The notes below the pieces were generated by a model, which was given only the letters and a program-made list of their open reading frames with translations, had not been told where the DNA came from and did no database searches. From Alphaproteobacteria bacterium (GTDB lineage: Bacteria > Pseudomonadota > Alphaproteobacteria > UBA8366 > GCA-2717185), in NCBI GenBank assembly GCA_012103325.1, contig WLWY01000001.1, positions 806,001 through 870,000 on the forward strand: 64,000 nt of DNA, read 5' to 3'. Each line of letters opens with the position of its first letter. Positions within the stretch are counted from its first letter, which is position 1. The position numbers and the translations under genes are program-made. Below, one piece after another: positions 46,582 through 56,026 of this stretch.

Positions 46582-48011
46582 AGACGACGACGCGGCAATT
46601 CAAGGACAACGCGCGGACGGCGCTGGCCGATACCGGACTGCAGTCCGCGCTCGACAAGATGGAAACGGGTTTCGTCGTCAATCGCGCCAATGCGGCCGCC
46701 CGTCTGCCGGAGTTCGAAGCGCTGCGTGATCAGGGCCGCGACATCAAGAACCACACCCTGGAACATCTCGACTTCTACCTGGAGACATTCGAGGCCAATG
46801 TCCAAAAGGCGGGCGGCCATGTGCACTGGGCCGCGACACCCGAAGATGCGCGGCAAATCATTCTCGATATCTGCAGGTCGGTCGACGCTAAGACCGTGAC
46901 CAAGGGCAAATCGATGATTGCCGAGGAAATTGGGCTCAACGAATTCCTCGAAGAAAACGATATCGCGCCGATCGAAACTGATCTCGGCGAATACATCATT
47001 CAGCTTCGCAACGAGCCGCCCAGCCACATCATCGCGCCGGCGATCCACGTGCTGAAGGAACAGGTGGCCGATGCCTTTCATGAGGCGCATACCGATCTCG
47101 ATCCGGGCCGCTCATTGGAGGAACCGCAGGCGTTGCTCGACGAGGCTCGGGCGATCCTGCGGCAAAAATATCTCGATGCCGATGTCGGGATCACTGGGGC
47201 GAACTTCCTGATTGCCGAGACGGGGTCTAGCGTCATCGTGACGAACGAGGGCAATGGTGATCTCACGCAGACCCTACCGAAAATCCATATCGCCGTCGCC
47301 AGCCTGGAAAAGGTCGTGCCGACCCTTGAGGATGCCTCGGCACTATTGCGGCTTCTGGCGCGTTCCGCGACCGGGCAGGAATTCTCCAGCTATACGACCT
47401 TCTCGACCGGCCCACGGCGCCCCGAGGACCCGGACGGACCGGAGCAGTACCATGTCGTTTTGCTCGACAATGGACGTGCCGACCTGCTGGGGACCGAAGT
47501 GCGCGAGGTGTTGCGGTGTATCCGCTGCGGCGCCTGTATGAACCATTGCCCCGTCTACGGTGCGGTGGGAGGGCATGCGTATGGCTGGGTCTACCCCGGT
47601 CCGATCGGTTCGGTGCTGACCCCGACTCTCATCGGTGTCGAAGAGGCGCGTCATCTGCCGAACGCGTCGACGTTCTGCGGACGTTGCGAGGCGGTCTGTC
47701 CGATGCGCATACCGCTGCCGAAGCTCATGCGGCACTATCGGGAAAAGGCCCACGAGGAAAAATTGACGCCGGCGGCGGAACGGGCCGGACTGGGGCTGTG
47801 GGCCTTTGCCGCGCGCAGGCCTGGCCTGTATCGCTGGGCGGCTGGACTGGTGATCAGGGTGCTGGGCGCGCTAGGCCGGCGGCGCGGCCGCTTCGCTTCG
47901 CTGCCCTTTGCGTCAGGCTGGACCCGGTATCGCGACCTGCCGGCGCCGCAAGGCCAGACCTTTCAGCAGCAATGGGCGGCCCGCAATGGCCGCCGCGGGA
48001 GAGGCGCATGA
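46578..48011 (+). CDS. lutB: Lactate-oxidation Fe-S protein LutB
   Basis: A 477-residue protein with an N-terminal LUD domain (VTKGKSMIAEEIGLNEFLE, TGANFLIAETGSSVIVTNEGNGD) and two [4Fe-4S] motifs, CIRCGACMNHCP and CGRCEAVCPMRIPL, in the last third. The C-terminus is basic and hydrophobic, and may touch the membrane. It overlaps lutA and lutC by 4 nt each. Confidence 0.95.
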   Translation: MKTTTRQFKDNARTALADTGLQSALDKMETGFVVNRANAAARLPEFEALRDQGRDIKNHTLEHLDFYLETFEANVQKAGGHVHWAATPEDARQIILDICRSVDAKTVTKGKSMIAEEIGLNEFLEENDIAPIETDLGEYIIQLRNEPPSHIIAPAIHVLKEQVADAFHEAHTDLDPGRSLEEPQALLDEARAILRQKYLDADVGITGANFLIAETGSSVIVTNEGNGDLTQTLPKIHIAVASLEKVVPTLEDASALLRLLARSATGQEFSSYTTFSTGPRRPEDPDGPEQYHVVLLDNGRADLLGTEVREVLRCIRCGACMNHCPVYGAVGGHAYGWVYPGPIGSVLTPTLIGVEEARHLPNASTFCGRCEAVCPMRIPLPKLMRHYREKAHEEKLTPAAERAGLGLWAFAARRPGLYRWAAGLVIRVLGALGRRRGRFASLPFASGWTRYRDLPAPQGQTFQQQWAARNGRRGRGA

Positions 48012-48679
48012 GCAGCGGCCGCGACGCCATCCTGGCCCGGGTACGGAAATCGCTCGCGCGTGGCCCGGTGGACGACGGCACACGCGCCGAATTGCAGGCG
48101 CGGCTGAGCGGGCATCCGCGGGGCATCATCCCGGCGCGGTCGAATCGTGACCATGGCGCACAGGTCGATCTGTTCGTGGAAATGGCTGAAGCCGTCGCCG
48201 CGACGGTTGACCGTGTCGCATCGCCCGATGGCGTGCCCGATGCGGTTGGCGACTATCTCGCACAGCACAATCTCGGTGCGGATATCCGCATGGCGCCGGA
48301 CGATTGGCTCGAAAGCATCGATTGGACGCAGCGGCCGACGCTTGCGGTAACAAAGGGGCCGAGCGCGGGCAAGGACGAAGTTAGCGTCACTGCGGCTTTC
48401 TCCGCGGTCGCAGAAACCGGGACGTTGCTGCTGCACTCTGGACCGTCCAGCCCGACAACGCTCAATTTTCTGCCCGACAATCATGTCGTTGTCCTCCGCA
48501 GCAGTCAGGTTGTCGGCGCCTATGAGGATGCTTGGGACCAGCTGCGCGCCGCGGGAGCGATGCCGCGCGCGGTCAACTTCATCACCGGCCCGTCGCGGAC
48601 CGGCGATATCGAGCAGACGATCATGCTCGGCGCACACGGTCCCCGCCGATTGCATATTATTCTCGTCGACGACGGTTGA
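48008..48679 (+). CDS. lutC: Lactate-oxidation LUD-domain protein LutC
   Basis: A 223-residue LUD-domain protein. The ATG overlaps the lutB stop by 4 nt. VTAAFSAVAETGTLLLHSGPSSPTTLNFLP and VPGPSRTGDIEQTI-type end (ITGPSRTGDIEQT seen) are the family signatures. It completes the lutABC set. The smr gene begins 1 bp after its stop. Confidence 0.94.
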   Translation: MSSGRDAILARVRKSLARGPVDDGTRAELQARLSGHPRGIIPARSNRDHGAQVDLFVEMAEAVAATVDRVASPDGVPDAVGDYLAQHNLGADIRMAPDDWLESIDWTQRPTLAVTKGPSAGKDEVSVTAAFSAVAETGTLLLHSGPSSPTTLNFLPDNHVVVLRSSQVVGAYEDAWDQLRAAGAMPRAVNFITGPSRTGDIEQTIMLGAHGPRRLHIILVDDG

Positions 48680-48680
48680 T

Positions 48681-49199
48681 GTGGCCCGGAAGCCGGAAAA
48701 CGACGATGCGGTATGGCGGTCGGTTACCGCCGATGTCACGCCGCTGGCAAAGCGAAGTAAAAGTAAAACGGTCGTGCCGAGTGCGCCGAAAACAACGTCG
48801 CCGCGAACGGGTAAGGCAACCGCATCCACAACGACGCCGGCACCGCAGCCGCGCAAGGCATCGCCACCTCTCAAGCTGGGCAGTGCGCCAGGTGTCGACC
48901 GCCGGACAGCCGAGCGGCTCCGGCGCGGCCAGCTGCCCATTGAGGCGCGGCTCGATTTGCATGGCCATACACGCGAGAGCGCGCATCGTGCGCTGAGCGG
49001 GTTCCTTGCGGCCGCGTGGGAGTCGGGGCGGCGCGTCGTCATCATTGTCACTGGCAAGGGCCAAGGTATCCTGAAGGACGCGGTACCGCGCTGGCTCAAC
49101 GAGAGCCCGAACCGGGGCCGCATTCTGCTCGTCTCGCAGGCGCAGCCGAAGGATGGCGGCGGCGGCGCGCTTTACGTCCTGTTGCGGCGGCGGCGATGA
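48681..49199 (+). CDS. Smr/MutS2-domain protein
   Basis: About 172 residues starting from a GTG at 48681, just after lutC. The N-terminal 75 residues are disordered. The Smr domain (about 85-172) has LDLHGHTRESAH and IIVTGKGQGIL, the two motifs of this endonuclease/RNA-binding fold. In alphaproteobacteria it normally follows mltA; here lutABC lies between. Confidence 0.85.
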   Translation: MARKPENDDAVWRSVTADVTPLAKRSKSKTVVPSAPKTTSPRTGKATASTTTPAPQPRKASPPLKLGSAPGVDRRTAERLRRGQLPIEARLDLHGHTRESAHRALSGFLAAAWESGRRVVIIVTGKGQGILKDAVPRWLNESPNRGRILLVSQAQPKDGGGGALYVLLRRRR

Positions 49200-49549
49200 C
49201 GCCGCTGGGTCTGAAAATTCGCGAGTTGCGGACACGCAAGGGCGTGACCTTGAAGGAAATGGCCGACGCGCTGGACGTTTCGTCGGCCTATTTGTCGGCG
49301 TTGGAGCATGGAAAGCGGGGCCGTCCGAACCGCATGCAGGTGCAACGCATCTGCGAGTATTTCAACATTATCTGGGACGACGCGGAGGAGCTCGAACGCT
49401 TGGCCGCACTGAGCCATCCGCGCGTTACGGTCGACACAGCGGGCCTCGGCGCGGAAGCCACGGAACTGGCCAACCGGTTGGCGCAAACGATCCGCAAACT
49501 GCCGCAGGCGAAAATCGACCGGCTTCTAGCGGAGCTGCGGGACCCGTAA
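49196..49549 (+). CDS. XRE-family helix-turn-helix protein
   Basis: A 117-residue protein with an N-terminal XRE helix-turn-helix: KIRELRTRKGVTLKEMADALDVSSAYLSALEHGKRGRP (recognition helix around residue 32). The ATG overlaps the Smr stop by 4 nt. The remaining 50 residues form a helical tail. It may regulate the neighbouring genes; no operator was identified. Confidence 0.87.
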   Translation: MTPLGLKIRELRTRKGVTLKEMADALDVSSAYLSALEHGKRGRPNRMQVQRICEYFNIIWDDAEELERLAALSHPRVTVDTAGLGAEATELANRLAQTIRKLPQAKIDRLLAELRDP

Positions 49550-49612
49550 GGTAAATTGAAATTAACCTTATGTTAGAACATATTAAGAGTTTCTATACAG
49601 ATTTGTGGTTGT

Positions 49613-49870
49613 ATGAAGGTCGACATCGAAACTTGGAGCGAAGTCGCCGATATGCTGCTGACAAAGTCATGCGAATCCGCTGTCGATCTCCTGAAAAATC
49701 GCCGTGACGACCTTTCGAACTGGCTCACGAAAAGCGCTCTCAACGAAGCAGACGAAAAAGAAAAGCGCGCCGAAGCCAAGCCTGACGGGGCATACTACAT
49801 GATGGGTTACGTGGCGGCGATGAACGACGTGCTCGCCCTGTTCGGCCGATCCGGTCAGCCGAAGCGCTAA
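49613..49870 (+). CDS. Small conserved hypothetical protein
   Basis: An 85-residue charged, helical protein (KVDIETWSEVADMLLTKSCESAVDLL near its N-terminus; GAYYMMGYVAAMNDVLALFG at its C-terminus). Not recognised. It lies on the plus strand between the XRE gene and convergent hslU, 5 bp from the hslU stop. Confidence 0.55.
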   Translation: MKVDIETWSEVADMLLTKSCESAVDLLKNRRDDLSNWLTKSALNEADEKEKRAEAKPDGAYYMMGYVAAMNDVLALFGRSGQPKR

Positions 49871-49875
49871 CGCGA

Positions 49876-51183
49876 TTAAAGAATAAACTTACTGAGATCG
49901 GCGTTTTTGGCGAGCTCTTCGACGCGTTCACGCACGATTTCATCCGTGATGCGGATTGATTCGCCGGCACGGTCTGTCGCTGTGAAGCTGATTTCTTCCA
50001 GCAAACGTTCAAGCACCGTGTGTAGCCGCCGCGCGCCGATATTCTCCACATTCTGATTGATTTGCGCCGCCAGCGCCGCCAGCGTATCGATGGCGCTTTC
50101 GTCGAACTCGAGCGTGACGTCTTCTGTCGCCATCAGGGCGATGTATTGCCGGATCAGGCTGTTTTCCGGTTCGCGCAGAATGCGCCCGAAATCGTCCTGA
50201 GTGAGGGCCTGTAGTTCGACCCGGATCGGCAGCCGGCCTTGCAGCTCGGGTAGCAAGTCAGACGGTTTCGCCTGGTGAAAGGCGCCCGAGGCGACGAACA
50301 ACACGAAGTCGGTTTTCACCGGGCCGTGTTTTGTCGACACGGTCGTGCCCTCGATCAGGGGCAGCAGGTCGCGTTGCACGCCTTCGCGGCTCACGTCGGC
50401 GCCGCGCCGGTCAGATTGGGCGCAGATCTTGTCGATCTCGTCGAGGAAGACGATACCGTTCTGCTCCACGGCCTCGATCGATTCTTTAACAATCGCCTCT
50501 TCGTCGAGGAGCTTGTCGCTTTCATCGCCGATCAGCACTTCGTAGGATTCGGACACCGTCATCTTTCGTGGCTTGGTGCGTTGGCCGAATGCCTTGCCGA
50601 GCATATCGTTGAGATTGAGCATGCTCATCTGCGCGCCGGGCATGCCGGGAATGTCGAAACTTGGCATACCGCCGCCATGGTCGACGACGTCCAGTTCGAT
50701 TTCGCGGTCGTCCAGCTCGCCTTCGCGCAGTTTCTTGCGGAAGGTCTGCCGCGTGCTGTCGCTTGCGTTTTCGCCGACCAGTGCATCGAGCACCCGCTCC
50801 TCGGCAGCCAGCTCCGCCTTGGCGACGACGCTTTTACGCTGCCGCTCCCGGGCCATGTGGATGGCCGTTTCGACCAGATCGCGGACGATTTGCTCGACAT
50901 CGCGGCCGACATAACCGACTTCCGTGAATTTGGTGGCTTCGACTTTGATGAACGGGGCGTTCGCAAGCCGCGCCAGGCGTCGGGCGATTTCGGTCTTGCC
51001 GACGCCGGTCGGACCGATCATCAGGATATTCTTTGGCAGAACCTCGTCGCGCATGTCGTCGTCGAGCTGCTGGCGCCGCCAGCGGTTGCGCAGCGCGATT
51101 GCGACGGCTCGTTTGGCGTCGTCCTGGCCGACAATGAAACGGTCCAGTTCTGAAACGATTTCTCGGGGGCTGAAGGATGTCAT
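49876..51183 (-). CDS. hslU: ATP-dependent protease ATPase subunit HslU
   Basis: A 435-residue AAA+ unfoldase. Walker A is [17 protein letters not shown], Walker B is VFLDEIDKI, and the sensor/C-terminal domain reads [14 protein letters not shown] with the family C-terminal tail [10 protein letters not shown] that inserts into HslV. The start overlaps hslV by 4 nt. Confidence 0.97.
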   Translation of the reverse strand: MTSFSPREIVSELDRFIVGQDDAKRAVAIALRNRWRRQQLDDDMRDEVLPKNILMIGPTGVGKTEIARRLARLANAPFIKVEATKFTEVGYVGRDVEQIVRDLVETAIHMARERQRKSVVAKAELAAEERVLDALVGENASDSTRQTFRKKLREGELDDREIELDVVDHGGGMPSFDIPGMPGAQMSMLNLNDMLGKAFGQRTKPRKMTVSESYEVLIGDESDKLLDEEAIVKESIEAVEQNGIVFLDEIDKICAQSDRRGADVSREGVQRDLLPLIEGTTVSTKHGPVKTDFVLFVASGAFHQAKPSDLLPELQGRLPIRVELQALTQDDFGRILREPENSLIRQYIALMATEDVTLEFDESAIDTLAALAAQINQNVENIGARRLHTVLERLLEEISFTATDRAGESIRITDEIVRERVEELAKNADLSKFIL

Positions 51184-51722
51184 AGCGTTTCGATGGTTAC
51201 GTTTTCGTTGGTATAGACGCAGATGCCGGCGGCAATGCGCATCGCGGTTTCCGCAATGTCGCGGGCTGTCCGTCCGTCGTCGTCGATCAGGGCGCGGGCC
51301 GCGGCCAGCGCATAGGACCCGCCGGAGCCGATGCCGATCAGCCCGTCTTCCGGTTCCAGCACGTCGCCGGTACCCGAAAGTACGAGGCTAACCGATTTAT
51401 CAGCCACGGCCATCATCGCTTCCAGCCGCCGCAAATATCGGTCGGTCCGCCAATCCTTGGCCAGCTCGACACAGGCGCGCGTCAGCTGGTTGGGATACTG
51501 TTCGAGTTTCCCTTCCAGCCGTTCGAAGAGGGTAAAGGCATCCGCCGTCGCGCCCGCGAAGCCGGCAATGACGGCGCCGTCGGCCAACCGCCGGACCTTG
51601 CGCGCGTTCGCCTTGATGACGGTCTGACCGAGGCTGACTTGTCCGTCGCCTGCGACGACCACGTCGTCGCCTTTGCGTACGGCCAAAATCGTTGTCCCAT
51701 GCCAGGTAGTGGATTCGCTCAT
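51180..51722 (-). CDS. hslV: ATP-dependent protease peptidase subunit HslV
   Basis: A 180-residue N-terminal-nucleophile protease. The catalytic Thr follows the short propeptide in [12 protein letters not shown], and [32 protein letters not shown] and [16 protein letters not shown] are the family blocks. The ATG at 51720-51722 (MSESTTWHG) is preferred. With HslU it forms the heat-shock protease. Confidence 0.97.
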   Translation of the reverse strand: MSESTTWHGTTILAVRKGDDVVVAGDGQVSLGQTVIKANARKVRRLADGAVIAGFAGATADAFTLFERLEGKLEQYPNQLTRACVELAKDWRTDRYLRRLEAMMAVADKSVSLVLSGTGDVLEPEDGLIGIGSGGSYALAAARALIDDDGRTARDIAETAMRIAAGICVYTNENVTIETL

Positions 51723-51774
51723 GATTAGGTTGCCCGGTGATTCTGCCCCAACGGTTTTGCCGTCAGCCCCATCC

Positions 51775-51802
51775 ATGTGGCGAAAGAACCTGTTAGGTCA
51801 AG
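51775..51802 (-). promoter_or_regulatory. Candidate heat-shock (RpoH-type) promoter for hslVU
   Basis: On the minus strand CTTGAC (51797-51802) is followed after 16 nt by CCACAT (51775-51780), 52 bp upstream of the hslV ATG. This resembles the alphaproteobacterial sigma-32 form CTTGAA-N16-17-CCATAT. hslVU is a typical heat-shock operon. The match is imperfect and a housekeeping promoter is possible. Confidence 0.4.
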
Positions 51803-51977
51803 AGGGAAAGGAGATAGCCTCCCCGGCACAGGCAAAAACAGGAATCGATGCCGATGATATTACGCCTTTGCGTTGGATGTAAGCGGTTCGACTAAATTGA
51901 AGGGCGAGTAGATCGCTGCTGGCCCTTTTTAACCTGTGCTGTTAAAACCCCCGCGTCTTCGCCATTGAGGGTATGAC

Positions 51978-52577
51978 ATGCGCACGGCGACCGTAAGCCG
52001 AAACACAAAGGAAACCCAAATTTCCGCGAGCATTACGCTCGACGGGACCGGCACCTATGACGTTCAGACCGGAATCGGCTTTCTCGATCATATGCTTGAG
52101 CAGCTGAGCCGCCATAGCTTGATGGACCTGACGTTGCGGGCTTCCGGCGATCTGCATATCGACTTTCATCACACGACCGAAGACACCGGCTATGCGGTGG
52201 GCGAGGCCGTATCTCAGGCGCTTGGCGACCGGGCAGGCATTCGTCGCTATGGTGCGGCCTATATCCCGATGGACGAAACCCTGACGCGGGTGGCGCTCGA
52301 CTGCTCGAACCGGCCCTATCTGGTCTGGAAGGTCGGATTCTCGCGGCCAAAGCTGGGCGAAATGGATACCGAGCTGTTCAAGGAATGGTTCCAGGCCTTC
52401 GCGCAGTCGGCGGGTTTGACGCTGCATGTCGAGAATTTGTACGGCGAAAACAACCACCATATTGTTGAATCCTGCTTCAAGGGGCTTGCTCGGGCCCTGC
52501 GTCAGGCGATCGAGATCGATCCGCGGCAGGCCAATGCGGTTCCTTCGACCAAGGGCGTTCTCGGCGGTTCGCTGTAA
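51978..52577 (+). CDS. hisB: Imidazoleglycerol-phosphate dehydratase
   Basis: A 199-residue enzyme of histidine synthesis. The two signatures are [18 protein letters not shown] (part: [12 protein letters not shown]) and [21 protein letters not shown] (part seen), which supply the Mn-binding His and Glu residues. It is monofunctional, lacking the phosphatase half. It heads the hisBHAFE operon and is divergent from hslV. Confidence 0.97.
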   Translation: MRTATVSRNTKETQISASITLDGTGTYDVQTGIGFLDHMLEQLSRHSLMDLTLRASGDLHIDFHHTTEDTGYAVGEAVSQALGDRAGIRRYGAAYIPMDETLTRVALDCSNRPYLVWKVGFSRPKLGEMDTELFKEWFQAFAQSAGLTLHVENLYGENNHHIVESCFKGLARALRQAIEIDPRQANAVPSTKGVLGGSL

Positions 52578-52617
52578 CCCGACGCGCCTCGGAAAAATTG
52601 ATTAGACAGGCGGTTTT

Positions 52618-53244
52618 ATGACGGTCGCCATTATCGACTATGGATCTGGAAATTTGCGTTCTGCCGCAAAGGCGTTCGCACATGTCGGAACCGCGGCGGT
52701 CACAGTCACATCGGACCCAGATGTGGTTGCGCGGGCGGCGCGTATCGTACTGCCAGGAGTCGGCGCCTTTGCCGACTGCCGTCACGGCCTGCTGGCCTTG
52801 GACGGCATGATGGAAGCCCTCGAAGAGGCCGTTGTGCGGCAGGCGCGCCCGTTCCTCGGCATCTGTGTTGGCATGCAGCTGATGGCGACACGGGGGCTGG
52901 AACACGGGGTTCATGCGGGGTTCGATTGGATCGGGGGCGCTGTGGAAGCGATCTCACCGGATGATCCTGCACTGAAGATTCCGCACATGGGCTGGAACGA
53001 TCTGGCGTTCTGCCGCGATCATCCTCTCCTGGAAGGATTGGGGTCGAGCCCTCATATGTATTTCGTTCACAGCTACCATATGGCGGCAAACAGGGAGGAA
53101 GACGTCTTGGCAACCGTCGATTATGGCGGTGCGATTACCGCTGTCGTCGGACGCGACAATATGGTTGGCACGCAATTTCATCCTGAGAAGAGCCAGGCGC
53201 TCGGACTGCGCCTGATTGAAAATTTTATTAGTTGGAAACCGTAA
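52618..53244 (+). CDS. hisH: Imidazole glycerol phosphate synthase, glutaminase subunit
   Basis: A 208-residue class I glutamine amidotransferase. The nucleophilic Cys is in [11 protein letters not shown] (about residue 82) and the His-Glu pair in [10 protein letters not shown]. It supplies ammonia to HisF. The next gene starts at the base after its stop. Confidence 0.96.
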   Translation: MTVAIIDYGSGNLRSAAKAFAHVGTAAVTVTSDPDVVARAARIVLPGVGAFADCRHGLLALDGMMEALEEAVVRQARPFLGICVGMQLMATRGLEHGVHAGFDWIGGAVEAISPDDPALKIPHMGWNDLAFCRDHPLLEGLGSSPHMYFVHSYHMAANREEDVLATVDYGGAITAVVGRDNMVGTQFHPEKSQALGLRLIENFISWKP

Positions 53245-53799
53245 ATGGCAAAACGGGCAAAGAAGACCAAGAAACCGACAATTGACGTAAGCCGGGTATC
53301 GGAAATCGTTGGATCCGATCTGAACGACCTCTGCGATGCGGCAGAGTCGGCGATTGAGGAAGGCGGTGGCTTTGGCTGGCTGAAACCGCCGCCTCGGCAG
53401 ACTCTGGAGAACTTTTGGCGCGGTGCGTTGATGGTGCCGGAACGGGCGGTATTCATTGGCCGTTTGGATGGTATCATCGTCGGTTCCGCGCAGCTCGTCC
53501 GACCGACGAAGAACAATGAAGCACAGGCTCTCTCGGCGACCCTGACGACCAACTTCGTGGCGCCATGGGCACGCGGACATGGATTGGCGCGTGGCTTGAC
53601 CGCGATGGTCGAAGACGTGGCCCGGCGCGATGGGTTTTTGGTTCTTAACCTGGACGTTCGTGAGACTCAGGAAGCGGCGATATCGCTGTATGAAAATGCC
53701 GGTTACGTTCGCTACGCCGAGCATCCGCACTACGCCCGGGTCAACGATGCCTGGGTCGCAGGCTACTATTATTACAAGGACCTTCAGGAAGCGGGATGA
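53245..53799 (+). CDS. GNAT-family N-acetyltransferase within the his operon
   Basis: A 184-residue GNAT protein. The acetyl-CoA region is [20 protein letters not shown] (about residues 108-127), then [26 protein letters not shown], with the usual end of the fold. The basic N-terminus (KRAKKTKK) is unusual. It begins directly after the hisH stop and overlaps hisA by 4 nt, so it is translated with the histidine genes. The acetylated target is unknown. Confidence 0.88.
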   Translation: MAKRAKKTKKPTIDVSRVSEIVGSDLNDLCDAAESAIEEGGGFGWLKPPPRQTLENFWRGALMVPERAVFIGRLDGIIVGSAQLVRPTKNNEAQALSATLTTNFVAPWARGHGLARGLTAMVEDVARRDGFLVLNLDVRETQEAAISLYENAGYVRYAEHPHYARVNDAWVAGYYYYKDLQEAG

Positions 53800-54518
53800 T
53801 TCTCTACCCGGCAATCGATCTGAAAGACGGGGCGTGCGTGCGGTTGCGGCGCGGCGCGATGGAGGACGCGACGGTGTTCAACGACGACCCCGGCGCGCAG
53901 GCGCGGCAGTTTGCCGATGCCGGCTGCGAATGGATCCATGTCGTTGATCTGAATGGTGCATTCCAAGGAAAACCGGTCAATGCCGCGGTGGTCGATGCCA
54001 TTCTCGCGGCGGTCGATATCCCGGTTCAGCTCGGTGGCGGCATCCGTTCGCTGGAGGTGGCGGAGAACTGGCTATCGCGCGGGGTGCGGCGCATCGTTCT
54101 CGGCACCGCAGCGGTCAAGGATCCGGATATGGTGATCGAGGCATGCCGGTGTTGGCCGGACCGGGTCGCTGTCGGCATCGATGCGCGCGGCGGATTCGTT
54201 GCGGTCGAGGGCTGGGCCGAACAGTCCACACTTACGGTCTACGATCTCGCGGCACGGTTCGAGGACGCCGGCGTCGCGGCGATCGTCTACACCGATATCG
54301 ATCGCGACGGGATGATGAAGGGTGTCAATGTCGACGCGACCGCCGATCTCGCGCAAGCAACCTCGATTCCGGTGATTGCCAGCGGCGGCATCGCGTCGCT
54401 GGAGGATTTGAGCGCGCTGCAGGCCCGCGGCGGCATCGCCGGTGCGATTAGCGGCAGGGCATTGTATGACGGCCGGCTCGACCTCGCCGATGCCATTGTG
54501 GCGTTGAAGGGCGCATAA
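53796..54518 (+). CDS. hisA: ProFAR isomerase (HisA)
   Basis: A 240-residue TIM-barrel isomerase of histidine synthesis. The first catalytic Asp is in [17 protein letters not shown] near residue 8, the second in [15 protein letters not shown], and [10 protein letters not shown] and [11 protein letters not shown] are phosphate-binding loops. Its start overlaps the GNAT stop by 4 nt; hisF follows 2 bp later. Confidence 0.97.
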   Translation: MILYPAIDLKDGACVRLRRGAMEDATVFNDDPGAQARQFADAGCEWIHVVDLNGAFQGKPVNAAVVDAILAAVDIPVQLGGGIRSLEVAENWLSRGVRRIVLGTAAVKDPDMVIEACRCWPDRVAVGIDARGGFVAVEGWAEQSTLTVYDLAARFEDAGVAAIVYTDIDRDGMMKGVNVDATADLAQATSIPVIASGGIASLEDLSALQARGGIAGAISGRALYDGRLDLADAIVALKGA

Positions 54519-54520
54519 CC

Positions 54521-55279
54521 ATGCTGAAGGCGCGCGTCATTCCCTGCCTTGATGTGAAAGACGGCCGCGTCGTGAAGGGCGTCAACTTCGTCGATCTGCG
54601 CGATGCCGGCGATCCGGTCGAGCAGGCGCGGGTTTACGATGCGGCGGGTGCCGACGAGCTGTGTTTCCTCGATATCACCGCGAGTCATGAAAATCGCGAT
54701 ACGATCTATGACGTGGTGTCCGGCACGGCGGAACAATGTTTCATGCCGCTCACGGTCGGCGGCGGGGTTCGCGTCACCGACGATATCCGTAAGCTGCTCC
54801 TGGCGGGGGCTGACAAGGTGTCGATCAACACGGCGGCCGTGCATCGCCCGGAATTCGTCACCGAAGCGTCGGAGCGCTTTGGTGCGCAATGCATCGTCGT
54901 TGCCATCGATGCCAAAAATGTTGGGGATGGCCGCTGGGAAATCTTCACCCATGGTGGGCGGGAACCGACCGGCATTGACGCTGTCGAATGGGCCAAGCGC
55001 ATGGTTGGCAACGGCGCCGGTGAGATCCTGCTGACCTCGATGGACCGAGACGGTACGCGGCAAGGTTTCGACGTCGCACTGACCCGAGCGATTGCGGACG
55101 CCATTACAGTGCCGGTGATCGCCAGTGGCGGCGTCGGCACGCTGGATCATCTGGTCGACGGTATCCGAGAGGGGCATGCGACGGCGGTGCTGGCAGCCTC
55201 GATTTTCCATTTCGGCGAGTTTTCCATCGGCGAGGCCAAGGCGCATATGACGGCGGCAGGCGTGCCGGTGCGTGCCTGA
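54521..55279 (+). CDS. hisF: Imidazole glycerol phosphate synthase, cyclase subunit
   Basis: A 252-residue TIM-barrel cyclase that partners with HisH. The catalytic Asp residues lie in [17 protein letters not shown] and [13 protein letters not shown]. The phosphate loops are [12 protein letters not shown] and [12 protein letters not shown]. Confidence 0.97.
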   Translation: MLKARVIPCLDVKDGRVVKGVNFVDLRDAGDPVEQARVYDAAGADELCFLDITASHENRDTIYDVVSGTAEQCFMPLTVGGGVRVTDDIRKLLLAGADKVSINTAAVHRPEFVTEASERFGAQCIVVAIDAKNVGDGRWEIFTHGGREPTGIDAVEWAKRMVGNGAGEILLTSMDRDGTRQGFDVALTRAIADAITVPVIASGGVGTLDHLVDGIREGHATAVLAASIFHFGEFSIGEAKAHMTAAGVPVRA

Positions 55280-55311
55280 CAGGCGCGGCGAAATCTGCTA
55301 ACCAGACCATT

Positions 55312-55650
55312 ATGGCTGACACACAGGACAATGCGCTCGTTCTCGAGCGCCTCTTCAAGGTGATCGAAAGTCGTCGTGGGGCGGACGCGGATTCGTCCTA
55401 TACGGCGCGGCTCTTCGACAAGGGAACGGCGAAAATCGCCCAGAAAGTGGGCGAGGAAGCGGTCGAAACCGTGATCGCGGCACTGGGTGAAGATCGCGAT
55501 GCTCTCGCCGCGGAATCGGCCGATCTGCTGTATCATTTGCTGGTGCTGTGGGCGGCGCGGGGGCTGGATCCGGCGGACGTGTGGTCCGCTTTGGCAAAGC
55601 GCGAAGGCGTTTCCGGTCTTGAGGAAAAAGCATCTCGCGACGGGAGTTGA
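55312..55650 (+). CDS. hisE: Phosphoribosyl-ATP pyrophosphohydrolase
   Basis: A 112-residue MazG-like pyrophosphohydrolase. The Glu-rich metal motif is KVGEEAVETVIAA, then DLLYHLLVLW. It performs the second step of histidine synthesis. HIT protein follows 6 bp later. Confidence 0.95.
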   Translation: MADTQDNALVLERLFKVIESRRGADADSSYTARLFDKGTAKIAQKVGEEAVETVIAALGEDRDALAAESADLLYHLLVLWAARGLDPADVWSALAKREGVSGLEEKASRDGS

Positions 55651-55656
55651 GGGTTA

Positions 55657-56025
55657 ATGGCGTACGACGACGACAATATTTTCGCGAAGATCCTGCGCGA
55701 CGAGATCCCGTGCGACAAAGTGCATGAGACCGAGCATGCGCTCGCCTTTCGCGATATCAACCCGCAGACGCCCGTACATGTCCTCGTTATCCCTAGGGGC
55801 CGCTATGAGTCGATGGACGATTTTTCGACCGGTGCGTCGGACGCGGAGATCGCCGATTTCATCCGGGCCGTGGGCGAGGTGGCGCGGATGATGGGTGTGG
55901 TCGATGACGGTTACCGCATCCTCGCCAACCATGGCCGCGATGGCCATCAGGAAGTGCCGCATTTGCATATCCATATTTTCGGCGGCAAGAATCTCGGCCG
56001 TATGATCAAACCGGTGGATAAATGA
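55657..56025 (+). CDS. HIT-family (HinT-like) nucleotide hydrolase
   Basis: A 122-residue protein ending in VPHLHIHIFGG, the HxHxH histidine triad with the catalytic His. NIFAKILRDEIPCDKVHE at the start is typical of HinT. It removes phosphoramidates from AMP derivatives. Commonly found after hisE in alphaproteobacteria. Confidence 0.93.
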   Translation: MAYDDDNIFAKILRDEIPCDKVHETEHALAFRDINPQTPVHVLVIPRGRYESMDDFSTGASDAEIADFIRAVGEVARMMGVVDDGYRILANHGRDGHQEVPHLHIHIFGGKNLGRMIKPVDK

Positions 56026-56026
56026 T

